Below, piece by piece: positions 56,634 through 64,000 of a stretch of 64,000 nt of DNA (position 1 is the stretch's first letter; the number at the start of each line of letters is the position of its first letter). This stretch comes from an uncultured Bacteroidales bacterium. GTDB lineage: Bacteria > Bacteroidota > Bacteroidia > Bacteroidales > Muribaculaceae. Under the pieces are notes generated by a model. The model was not told the DNA's origin, ran no database searches, and was given only the letters and a program-made list of their open reading frames with translations. The position numbers and the translations under genes are program-made. The stretch is taken from NCBI GenBank assembly GCA_900542185.1, contig UQMZ01000012.1, positions 1-64,000 of the forward strand. The letters are read 5' to 3'.

Positions 56634-58088
56634 ATGGTAAAGGCGATGAGAGGGGAAGGGACGGACGCGCTGCTTGCCTATATACGGCGGGGAGAAGCGA
56701 TGACGACAGGGCAGAAGTTGCGCCTGGCGATGTTGCTCAGCGTGCCTGCCGTGATTGCCCAGCTGTCGTCCATCGTGATGCAGTATATCGACGCCGCAAT
56801 GGTCGGACACCTCGGCGCCGAGGCATCGGCCTCCATCGGACTGGTATCAACCAGCACATGGCTGTTTTCGGGCATGTGCGGAGCTGCGGCCACAGGTTTT
56901 TCGGTGCAGGTGGCGCACCGGATTGGTGCCGGCGATATGCAAGGCGCCCGCGCTGTGCTGAGACAGTCTCTCATAGCTACATTTGCATTCAGCCTGATGC
57001 TGGCGTTGATTGGTGTGGCAATCAGCGACATGCTGCCTGTATGGCTGGGCGGTGACACGTCGATATGCGGTGATTCGTCGCTGTATTTCATGATTTACGC
57101 CGCGTTTCTGCCGGCGATGCAGCTTAACTTCCTTGCGAGCAGTATGCTTAGATGCAGCGGCAACATGAAGGTGCCGAGCATGTTGGGAGTGACGATGTGC
57201 GTCCTTGATGTGGTATTCAATTTCCTGCTGATTTTTCCGTCCCATCACTGGGACATAGGTTTCCTATCGTTGACAATACCGGGTGCCGGAATGGGAGTGA
57301 AAGGTGCGGCATTGGGTACGGCTGCAGCCGAAACCGTGGTGGCGGCAATACTGATATGGTATCTGTCGGCGCGTTCCACGGAACTGAAACTTACGGGAGA
57401 GCATGGCCGATTCCTGCCAAGACGGGAGACTATACGCAAGGCACTGAACATCGGATTGCCAATGGGTGTGGAGCATGTGTTGATCTGCGGAGCGCAGATA
57501 CTGACCACTGTCATAGTGGCGCCATTGGGAGTCTTTGCCATCGCAGCCAATTCATTTGCCGTCACGGCCGAGAGTCTATGCTATATGCCGGGCTACGGTA
57601 TTGCCGATGCCGCCACTACGTTGGTGGGGCAAAGCATCGGAGCAAAAAACAGAACTCTGACACGCAGCTTCGCCCGTATCACCGTCGGAATGGGCATGGT
57701 GGTGATGGGTGTAATGGGTGTGCTGATGTACATATTTGCACCTGAGATAATCGGATTGATGTCTCCGGTGACAGAAATCAGGGATCTTGGCGTAATGGCG
57801 TTAAGGGTAGAGGCTTTCGCCGAACCGATGTTCGCAGCATCCATAGTGGCATACGGAGTATTCGTCGGCGCCGCCGACACGCTGGTGCCTTGCGTGATGA
57901 ACCTGTTCAGCATCTGGGCGGTGCGTCTGACATTAGCTGCACTGTTGGCTCCGACAATGGGTCTGAAAGGTGTGTGGGTGGCTATGTGCATCGAGCTTTG
58001 CTTCAGAGGACTTATCTTCCTCATATACCTTAAATGGGAACGGTGGATGCGTAAGGTCAAGCCCAAGATGCAGCCCGATATGGGATAA
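56634..58088 (+). CDS. MATE family efflux transporter
   Basis: Inner-membrane multidrug or metabolite exporter of 484 residues with about 12 membrane helices. SSIVMQYIDAAMVGHLG (N-terminal half) and the matching MPGYGIADAATTLVGQSIGA (C-terminal half) mark the two pseudo-symmetric lobes. The start at 56634 keeps LLAYIRRGEAMTTGQKL, which family members also have. A second Met at 56700 with GGAGA before it is an alternative. It follows the SulP gene by 22 bases across a GTGACGA microrepeat. Confidence 0.92.
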   Translation: MVKAMRGEGTDALLAYIRRGEAMTTGQKLRLAMLLSVPAVIAQLSSIVMQYIDAAMVGHLGAEASASIGLVSTSTWLFSGMCGAAATGFSVQVAHRIGAGDMQGARAVLRQSLIATFAFSLMLALIGVAISDMLPVWLGGDTSICGDSSLYFMIYAAFLPAMQLNFLASSMLRCSGNMKVPSMLGVTMCVLDVVFNFLLIFPSHHWDIGFLSLTIPGAGMGVKGAALGTAAAETVVAAILIWYLSARSTELKLTGEHGRFLPRRETIRKALNIGLPMGVEHVLICGAQILTTVIVAPLGVFAIAANSFAVTAESLCYMPGYGIADAATTLVGQSIGAKNRTLTRSFARITVGMGMVVMGVMGVLMYIFAPEIIGLMSPVTEIRDLGVMALRVEAFAEPMFAASIVAYGVFVGAADTLVPCVMNLFSIWAVRLTLAALLAPTMGLKGVWVAMCIELCFRGLIFLIYLKWERWMRKVKPKMQPDMG

Positions 58089-58199
58089 TGGTAATTATTT
58101 CATAAATCGGGATAACAGAAACCGCTGATTTCTTTGTAATTTTGCAATGTGCCTTGAAAGTACAATAATCAAGCCTTAAATTGAACTATACATCAGGAT

Positions 58200-59045
58200 A
58201 TGAAAACGATTAAAGATACGGAATTCGGAGGCGAGCGACCGCTGTTCGAATCGCATGACCTTCGTCTGGAGAATGTGACCATACGCGAGGGCGAGTCGGC
58301 CATAAAGGAATGCAGCAACATCGAGGCCGTCAACTGCCGGTTTGAGGGTAACTACCCTTTCTGGCATGTGCATGGATTCAAGATAGACCGCTGTTATTTC
58401 GATGTCGGAGGCCGTTCGGCGCTGTGGTACTGCGACCATCTTAAGATGACCGACACGGTGATAGACGCTCCGAAAATGTTCCGCGAGATGAGCGACATAG
58501 ACATTGAGAACGTGACGATGAACGATGCCGACGAGGTGTTCTGGCGTTGCAAAAACATACGGATTAAAAATCTGAAACTGCACGGAGGAACATATCCGTT
58601 CATGTTCAGCAACGACATATATGTAGACGGTCTGGAAAGCGACAGCAAATATGTGTTCCAGTATGTGAAGAACGCAGAGATACACCACGCTAAGATCACT
58701 ACTAAGGATGCGTTCTGGGAGGTAGAGAACGTGACTATCTACGATTCGGAACTTAACGGCGAGTACTTGGGATGGCATTCACGGAACCTGCGTCTCGTCA
58801 ACTGCCATATCTCAGGTGAACAGCCTCTGTGTTATGCGCATAACCTGATACTGGAGAACTGCACGTTTGATCCGGGTTGCGACCGTGCGTTTGAATACAG
58901 TGAGCTTGACGCAGACATACGCGGAGCCATCACCAACATCAAGAATCCCCGTACAGGGCGCATCGTGGCCGACGAAATCGGTTCAATAACGATAGACGAG
59001 AACATAAAGGCACCGGCAGACTGCAAGATAAGTATTAGGTCATAA
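58200..59045 (+). CDS. DUF3737 parallel beta-helix protein
   Basis: A 281-residue cytosolic protein of the DUF3737 family. It is built from short repeated strands (LRLENVTIREGES, FKIDRCYFDVGG, HLKMTDTVIDAP, NIRIKNLKLHGG), as in right-handed beta-helices. In other Bacteroidota and Firmicutes it often sits beside the PatB/MalY aminotransferase, as here, where that gene follows by 29 bases. Function is unknown. A TAATTTTG -7 box lies at 58137-58144. Confidence 0.88.
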   Translation: MKTIKDTEFGGERPLFESHDLRLENVTIREGESAIKECSNIEAVNCRFEGNYPFWHVHGFKIDRCYFDVGGRSALWYCDHLKMTDTVIDAPKMFREMSDIDIENVTMNDADEVFWRCKNIRIKNLKLHGGTYPFMFSNDIYVDGLESDSKYVFQYVKNAEIHHAKITTKDAFWEVENVTIYDSELNGEYLGWHSRNLRLVNCHISGEQPLCYAHNLILENCTFDPGCDRAFEYSELDADIRGAITNIKNPRTGRIVADEIGSITIDENIKAPADCKISIRS

Positions 59046-59074
59046 GTCATAGCGACGAGGAAAGAACAGCAAGT

Positions 59075-60238
59075 ATGAAATACGATTTTGACGAGATTAT
59101 AGACAGGCGCGGGACTAATTGCGTCAAGTGGGACGGCGCTGACAATCAGGACGTACTTCCCATGTGGGTGGCCGACATGGATTTTTGTACCGCTCCGGCA
59201 ATTATAGACGCTTTGCGCCGTAGGGTGGACCACGGTATATTCGGTTATACCCGTGTGCCGCAAAGTTACTATGACGCCATTACAGGATGGTTCGCACGCC
59301 GTCATGGATGGAACATCGATAAGGACTGGATTATCTATACTTCGGGAGTGGTACCGGCTCTTTCGGCCATCATAAAGGCTTTGACAGTGCCCGGCGACAA
59401 GGTGCTGATTCAGACACCGGTCTACAACTGCTTCTTCTCGTCAATCTGCAACAACGGATGCGAGATAGTCGAATCTCCGTTGATATATACCGGCAATACA
59501 TATTCGATAGATTTCGAGGATCTGGAACGCAAGGCATCGGATCCGAAAGTGAAGGCGATGATTCTGTGCAATCCTCACAATCCCGCCGGAAGGGTATGGA
59601 ACCGCGATGAACTGATCAGAATAGGAGAGATTTGCATCCGTCATGACGTTGTCGTGATTGCCGACGAGATACATTGCGAGCTTGTGATGCCGGGTTATGA
59701 GTATACGCCGTTTGCTTCTATTTCGGAGGAGTTCAGCCGGCATTCCGTCAGCTGTGTGTCTCCGAGCAAGGCATTCAATATCGCCGGACTGCAGATAGCC
59801 AACATCGTGTGTGCCGATGCCGGGCGTCGTGCCAAGATAGACCGTGCCATCAACATCAACGAGGTATGCGACGTCAATCCCTTTGGCGTTATCGCGTTGC
59901 AGGCCGCATACAACGAAGGTGCGGAATGGCTGGACCAACTCTTGGAGTACATACATGGCAATTATGAGTATATGCGTAGTTTCTGCGAGGAGCATCTGCC
60001 CGATTTCCCGATTACAAAATTAGAGGGAACGTATCTGGTATGGATGGATTGTCGCAAATTCGGCATGACATCGGCCGAACTCGAGAAGCGATTGATAGAG
60101 GAGGCCGGATTATGGCTGAACCCCGGCACTATGTATGGTCAGGACGGCGAGGGATTCATGCGCTGGAACATAGCCTGTCCGCGAACCCGTATGATCGAAG
60201 GCCTGAGGCGTTTCGAGAAGTTTGCAAAGAACATATAA
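59075..60238 (+). CDS. PatB/MalY family PLP-dependent aminotransferase or C-S lyase
   Basis: A 387-residue fold-type I PLP enzyme. It opens with the family block CVKWDGA and VLPMWVADMDF, and has the LCNPHNPAGRVW loop, the ADEIHCELV Asp region near residue 205 and the PLP lysine in SPSKAFNIAGLQIAN near residue 230. MalY/PatB members cleave cystathionine or cysteine conjugates, releasing thiols, pyruvate and ammonia. The product could be homocysteine for methionine synthesis or hydrogen sulfide. It is likely co-transcribed with DUF3737. Confidence 0.92.
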   Translation: MKYDFDEIIDRRGTNCVKWDGADNQDVLPMWVADMDFCTAPAIIDALRRRVDHGIFGYTRVPQSYYDAITGWFARRHGWNIDKDWIIYTSGVVPALSAIIKALTVPGDKVLIQTPVYNCFFSSICNNGCEIVESPLIYTGNTYSIDFEDLERKASDPKVKAMILCNPHNPAGRVWNRDELIRIGEICIRHDVVVIADEIHCELVMPGYEYTPFASISEEFSRHSVSCVSPSKAFNIAGLQIANIVCADAGRRAKIDRAININEVCDVNPFGVIALQAAYNEGAEWLDQLLEYIHGNYEYMRSFCEEHLPDFPITKLEGTYLVWMDCRKFGMTSAELEKRLIEEAGLWLNPGTMYGQDGEGFMRWNIACPRTRMIEGLRRFEKFAKNI

Positions 60239-60256
60239 GCCTCATAATAAATAACT

Positions 60257-60287
60257 AATCCCGGCACTTCAGTCGAGTGTCGGGATT
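60257..60287. terminator. Stem between convergent genes
   Basis: AATCCCGGCACT (60257-60268) pairs with AGTGTCGGGATT (60276-60287) across a 7-base loop, with one mismatch-like G-T pair. It sits between the PatB gene and the convergent periplasmic protein gene. Confidence 0.75.
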
Positions 60288-60316
60288 CATAGTATCTTGA
60301 TAACAGGAAATAGTCG

Positions 60317-60877
60317 TTATCGGGATTTCTCCATCTGTTTGATTTCGCGCCTGATGTTCTTTTTCAGATGTCGGGCAAGTTTTTCGCCGGCTTCTTCCAT
60401 GGCGTCACCAAGCAGGTTCATGAACGAACCGGCACGGCCGTCTTCAGCTTCCATATCGAAGGAGGCCAGCACGTCGCCCGATTCCTTGTCCCAGAACACG
60501 AAATCGGCCCAGAACTGACTGCCGTTGGTCACGACCTTGCGTACGTTGATGTCAAGACGGGTCTCCACGCGGCGGTTCACTGTGAGACGTATAGGACTCT
60601 CAACGTCGTTGAATTCCTCGATGAAATCGCCGAGCAAGTCCAGTATGTCTTCCTCGTAATCCTCGCGAAAATCCTTTCTGGACCTGTATCCGTCATATTC
60701 GGCAAATTCTATGAATGGTATTCCATCTACAGTGGCCTTGGAGAAGTCAATCTGCGCACAAGCCGTTCTGATACCGACCAATGCACGATACGAACCTTCG
60801 GTCAGTTCCTGAGCCTTTACAGTCAAGGATGCGGCGAGTGTGACGGTGCCGGCAATTAAAATCGTTCTGATATTCAT
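60317..60877 (-). CDS. Periplasmic hypothetical protein
   Basis: A 186-residue protein with a signal peptide of about 22 residues ending in VKAQ. The mature part is acidic (FREDYEEDILDLLGDFIEEFND), with a beta-rich centre (SPIRLTVNRRVETRLDINV) and a helical basic end (KLARHLKKNIRREIKQMEK). It resembles the short envelope proteins of Bacteroidota of unknown role. The upstream region contains no obvious promoter; the dispersed repeat with a small gene lies beyond it. Confidence 0.7.
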   Translation of the reverse strand: MNIRTILIAGTVTLAASLTVKAQELTEGSYRALVGIRTACAQIDFSKATVDGIPFIEFAEYDGYRSRKDFREDYEEDILDLLGDFIEEFNDVESPIRLTVNRRVETRLDINVRKVVTNGSQFWADFVFWDKESGDVLASFDMEAEDGRAGSFMNLLGDAMEEAGEKLARHLKKNIRREIKQMEKSR

Positions 60878-60907
60878 GTTGCTATTGCATTTAGTTATTG
60901 AAGTTGT

Positions 60908-61095
60908 TAAACTAATTTACGTTTAATAAAGAATCTAAAGAAGCATAAACTTTATGGCAACCTTTATTAATATTTTGGGCATCTTTGTCTGCTTTCGTCG
61001 GGTCCAACCGAATGGTTGCACCCTTCTCAATCAAACAAACCTGCTCCAAAATCTTAATAAATCTTGCCATAAAAATTAGTTTAAACAACTTCATC
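60908..61095 (-). repeat. Dispersed repeat with small gene, intact copy
   Basis: Matches 46422-46606 over about 185 bases, best at the ends (TAAACTAATTTACGTTTAAT at one end, AGTTTAAACAACTTCAT at the other). It carries the small gene at 60912. Confidence 0.7.
60912..61070 (-). CDS. Small 'RFIKILE' protein within the dispersed repeat
   Basis: A 52-residue protein (MARFIKILEQVCLIEKGAT, then RLDPTKADKDAQNINKG). The start at 61070 is chosen because the predicted transcription start lies near 61090, past an upstream Met. A canonical promoter precedes it. The first residues are conserved in the truncated copy at 46.5 kb, which argues for past coding function. Role unknown. Confidence 0.5.
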   Translation of the reverse strand: MARFIKILEQVCLIEKGATIRLDPTKADKDAQNINKGCHKVYASLDSLLNVN

Positions 61096-61096
61096 G

Positions 61097-61127
61097 CAAA
61101 GTTAACATTTTTTGATAGAAAATCAAA
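61097..61127 (-). promoter_or_regulatory. Promoter of the small 'RFIKILE' gene
   Basis: TTTG (61124-61127), exactly 19 bases and TAACTTTG (61097-61104) on the minus strand. Confidence 0.65.
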
Positions 61128-61129
61128 TA

Positions 61130-61154
61130 AAAAGTTGACGGCGAGGACGCCGTC
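61130..61154 (-). terminator. Terminator of the flavodoxin operon
   Basis: GACGGCG (61137-61143) and CGCCGTC (61148-61154) flank a 4-base loop; on the minus strand AACTTTTTATTT follows. It lies 46 bases past the 61200 gene. Confidence 0.8.
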
Positions 61155-61199
61155 ATTCCAGTCCCCGCCGTTAATGTAAGAGTTTGTATAATAATGTAA

Positions 61200-61628
61200 T
61201 CAATCCGTGATGCCCGGAGGCAACGGGATGCCGAGGCGTTTGCGGCGCGCTATGAGGATGTCGTAGAAATCCCGTGGCAACACGACATTGTACATGTCAA
61301 GGGCACGGTCGAACAGCGGAGCAATCTGCTCCGGCGTGAATCCGGCTATGCCACAGCCTATGCGAGTGACCAGAAACGTGTTCTGATCCCATTCATACGC
61401 CAGGTCAAGGAATCGATCTACATACGGCTTGATTGTCTCCACGCCGCCCTGCATTGTGGGGATGGCGTAACTCTGACCCTGGATTCCTTCGCCTTGTCCC
61501 CACTGAGCGCCGAAGCGGTCCAGAGCCACACGGGCCGCTCCGCCACCATGATGGCCGGCAAGATTGCTACCGAACACGAATATCTCGTCAGGAGCCAGTT
61601 CCTTGATATTATCCGGTGTGAATCTCAT
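61200..61628 (-). CDS. Conserved macro-like protein (A1S_2505-type)
   Basis: A 142-residue soluble protein. IFVFGSNLAGHHGGGAARVA near the N-terminus and FLVTRIGCGIAGFTPEQIAPLF near residue 85 are the two blocks of a widespread phage- and bacteria-borne family that I know as A1S_2505-like, with a macro-domain-like pattern (N-x-x-G-x-H-GGGAA). Binding of ADP-ribose or a related nucleotide is plausible, not shown. Its start overlaps the upstream reductase gene by four bases, so the two are an operon. Confidence 0.75.
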   Translation of the reverse strand: MRFTPDNIKELAPDEIFVFGSNLAGHHGGGAARVALDRFGAQWGQGEGIQGQSYAIPTMQGGVETIKPYVDRFLDLAYEWDQNTFLVTRIGCGIAGFTPEQIAPLFDRALDMYNVVLPRDFYDILIARRKRLGIPLPPGITD

Positions 61629-62239
61629 CGTATGAAGTTTGTGGCCTGACGCGGTTCGGGCGCAGGGTGTGGTACATACTCACCGTTCAGGCATTTCAGC
61701 ATCCATGCCATATTGCGGCCTAACGTGCGCATGGTCTGAAGGCCTTCGCCATCCAGACTTGCCTCGCCCGGGTCGCGGCCATATACAATGTTCCAGTACT
61801 GGGACGGGACTACGGGCATGTTGTTGATGGTGAAATATTTGTTCAGACGGTCGAACGAAGTGGCGCCACCGCCACGGCGGCACACGTTGACGCTTGCAGC
61901 AGGCTTATAGGCCATGAAACGTCCGGCGGAATAGAACAGACGGTCGAGCAGAGCGCAGAGGCTGCCGGCAGGCCCGGCGTAATATACCGGAGACCCGATG
62001 ACATATCCGTCCGCTTCCCGGACTTTGGTGTAAAGGTCGGCGTAAGCTCCGGTATTGAAAACGCAGACCCCCGTCTCATAGCATTTATAGCAGGCGATAC
62101 AGCCGGGAATCGGATGATTGCCGATCCAGTAAATCTCGGTTTCAATGCCTTCAGCTTCCAGCGTCTTGGCTACCTCTGTCAGAGCGATATGTGTGTTGCC
62201 CTCCTTATGAGGCGAGCCATTAATCAATAATACTTTCAT
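61625..62239 (-). CDS. NADPH-dependent FMN reductase / flavodoxin-fold protein
   Basis: A 204-residue cytosolic flavoprotein. The phosphate loop SPHKEGNTHIAL follows the LLINGS strand near residue 8, and GSPVYYAGPAGSLCALLDR near residue 82 forms the FMN site. The CIACYKCYETGVCVFN cysteines around residue 48 are typical of the iron-sulfur flavoprotein-like or multimeric flavodoxin group. Quinone or nitro-compound reduction is a usual activity. It overlaps the downstream macro-like gene (ATGA). Confidence 0.9.
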   Translation of the reverse strand: MKVLLINGSPHKEGNTHIALTEVAKTLEAEGIETEIYWIGNHPIPGCIACYKCYETGVCVFNTGAYADLYTKVREADGYVIGSPVYYAGPAGSLCALLDRLFYSAGRFMAYKPAASVNVCRRGGGATSFDRLNKYFTINNMPVVPSQYWNIVYGRDPGEASLDGEGLQTMRTLGRNMAWMLKCLNGEYVPHPAPEPRQATNFIR

Positions 62240-62322
62240 AATCAGTAATTGGTTTATAATATCAATCTCAACGAAAAGAGCGTTTGTTATAATAACGGTG
62301 AATAACCCGAATACGTTTATAG

Positions 62323-64000
62323 ATGAAGAAACAATTAGGATTCATAATAATGTCGGCATCCTGTCTAATGGCGGGTTGCGGGAACAAAGAATTAGAGAAG
62401 GAGTCCGCGAGGATGATGGCCATGTATGGTGAAAACTTAGCACTGCCGGCTCAAGATTCAGTCGCGGCATATTCCGTAAAGACATATAACGGTTATTACA
62501 TAGGTAAATCGACGGACAGCGTGCTGAGCTACAAGGGTATTCCTTACGCTCAGCCTCCGGTGGGGCGCCTTCGCTGGCATGCACCGGAGCCTGCACCCGC
62601 AAGCAGCGATGTGTGGCAGGCATATTATTTCGGCAAATCTGCCATACAGAGCAGGGACTTAGGTTGCTTGGGATCATTATATCCCCAAAGCGAGGATTGC
62701 CTCACGCTGAACGTATGGACGGCACAGAACGACAGTGCATCACTTGGCAACAGGCCGGTGATGGTTTATATTCATGGCGGCAGTTACGGCTGGGGAGGAT
62801 CTTCAGACCCGATGTTTGACGGACACAATCTGGTGAAAGCGCGTCCTGATGTAATTTTGGTGACAATCAATTACAGATTGGGCATATTCGGATTCCTGGA
62901 TCTATCGACGCTGAAGGGAGGAGAGGACTATGAGGAGAGTGCGAATCTTGGCCTTTTGGATCAGATAGAGGCTTTGAAATGGGTGCGTAGAAACATCGCG
63001 GCATTCGGAGGCAATCCGGATAACGTAACTATCTTCGGCGAGTCTACGGGTGGTGGCAGTGTGTCATTGCTGCCGTTGATAGACCGGTCCAAGGGATTGT
63101 TCCGGCGTGTGATAGCCGAAAGCGGTTCGGTGGCATTGACTAGCAGCCGCAAGCAGGCCGAGGAACTTACAGATCTGGTGGTAAAGGAAACCGGTATAGA
63201 CAATGTGGAAGGCCTGATGGAACTGAGTCAGGAACAGTTGGCTGAGCTAAGCAGGAAAGTGGAGGCCCATAACCGATTCCCCATGCGTGACGGTAAACTG
63301 ATACCGTTGGATCCATACAGGGCTTATCGTGAAGGAAAAGCCCGTGAAATAGACTTCATGACAGGAACAAACAGTGATGAGGCAAACTACTGGATAGGGA
63401 GCATGGGAGGCATCATACCGTTCAAGATAGCGATAAATGTGTGGTATGAGAATATAATGCGGGAACTTCCCACGTCGGAACGTGAGGCTTGCAATCGTTT
63501 TACCGATGACTATTCCAAAGGCAGGACCTGGGGCCGTGTGGAATTCATAACGGATCTGATGTTTCGCATTCCTTCTACTTTCACGGCCCGATGTCATGCG
63601 GAATCAGGAGGCAGGACCTACAACTATTATTGGACCAAGGCGTCGGCGCTACCACACAGGGGTGCCTGCCATACGGTTGAACTACCGTATGTTTTCGGGA
63701 ATCTGAACGAGAACAGGTACACCGGAAACAACATCGATCCGAAGCTATCGGCCATGGTGCAGGAGATGTGGACTAATTTCGCCCGCACCGGAGATCCGAG
63801 CTTACCGGGTCAAATATGGCCGGAATATAACGATTCCACACGAAAGACGATGGTTATCGATGATACACTGAGGGTTGAAAGCGACATCCTCGGCAATCAG
63901 TACGCTGTTATTGCACCGCTGGCCGACCTGTATATCAGTCCGTTGCACGACAACATCAGTCTGAACGTGCCGTATGTGCATATCATGGCCGGATGGGTGC
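62323..64000 (+). CDS. Type-B carboxylesterase lipoprotein, cut by the window end
   Basis: Open from 62323 through the last base (559 codons seen), so the 3' end is missing. It has a lipoprotein signal with lipobox LMAGC near residue 18. The esterase core has KGIPYAQPPVGRLRW, the oxyanion loop YIHGGSYGWG, the nucleophile in FGESTGGGS (near residue 240), the acidic residue in GTNSDEANYW and the His in GACHTVELPYVFG. This is the cholinesterase/para-nitrobenzyl esterase family. Being a lipoprotein it probably acts at the envelope on dietary or host esters. It diverges from the flavodoxin gene. Confidence 0.93.
   Translation, partial: MKKQLGFIIMSASCLMAGCGNKELEKESARMMAMYGENLALPAQDSVAAYSVKTYNGYYIGKSTDSVLSYKGIPYAQPPVGRLRWHAPEPAPASSDVWQAYYFGKSAIQSRDLGCLGSLYPQSEDCLTLNVWTAQNDSASLGNRPVMVYIHGGSYGWGGSSDPMFDGHNLVKARPDVILVTINYRLGIFGFLDLSTLKGGEDYEESANLGLLDQIEALKWVRRNIAAFGGNPDNVTIFGESTGGGSVSLLPLIDRSKGLFRRVIAESGSVALTSSRKQAEELTDLVVKETGIDNVEGLMELSQEQLAELSRKVEAHNRFPMRDGKLIPLDPYRAYREGKAREIDFMTGTNSDEANYWIGSMGGIIPFKIAINVWYENIMRELPTSEREACNRFTDDYSKGRTWGRVEFITDLMFRIPSTFTARCHAESGGRTYNYYWTKASALPHRGACHTVELPYVFGNLNENRYTGNNIDPKLSAMVQEMWTNFARTGDPSLPGQIWPEYNDSTRKTMVIDDTLRVESDILGNQYAVIAPLADLYISPLHDNISLNVPYVHIMAGWV

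Overview
The window reads as a Bacteroidales chromosome, most likely Muribaculaceae. The gene families are typical of that order: TonB-linked barrels, an M13 peptidase, a BT-type Ca2+ P-ATPase and WYL regulators. Intergenic DNA repeatedly carries the Bacteroidota promoter (TTTG, 19-20 bases, TAnnTTTG), and Shine-Dalgarno sequences are mostly weak. Base 1 is a contig end: bases 1-24 are a Nextera transposase adapter fused to the 3' end of serA, so this is probably a draft or metagenome-assembled genome.

Region by region. 0-31.7 kb is mostly core: serine biosynthesis (serC-serA), an M13 peptidase, ftsY-rimO-isochorismate synthase, an autoregulated GntR/ABC/GIN-domain/outer-membrane operon with a visible operator, groES-groEL, a secreted GH13 amylase, a ThiF-like gene with an NfnAB-type transhydrogenase pair, an MscS channel, rlmD, a queuosine-precursor transporter behind a preQ1-I-like riboswitch, an AAA+ ATPase, a solitary tyrosine recombinase, a Ca2+ P-ATPase, a decarboxylase-cupin fusion and a CDF transporter. 

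31.9-41.7 kb is an accessory island of small, A/T-richer plus-strand genes. It holds two shortened FtsZ/tubulin-like proteins, three paralogous 'RKRHAF' proteins, two paralogous small 'VTAK' proteins, two related large hypothetical proteins, a glycosylase-like protein, an odd tRNA-Leu and several near-identical palindromic repeats. Four transcription units share an unusual TGGCA-N11-TAnnTTTG promoter.

41.7-54.7 kb is an RNA-repair and defence-like region: rtcB2-prfH, a WYL regulator, a WYL-DprA pair, a PD-(D/E)XK nuclease with small genes, HrpB helicase, a second rtcB, a broken WYL gene and a DnaQ-like exonuclease. The two rtcB promoters share one inverted-repeat operator. Four other minus-strand promoters share a 20-base box at a fixed distance from the -7 element, which points to a small local regulon. 

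54.9-64 kb returns to ordinary genes: a SulP transporter, a MATE pump, DUF3737, a PatB/MalY aminotransferase, a periplasmic protein, a flavodoxin-type reductase, and a lipoprotein carboxylesterase that runs off the end.
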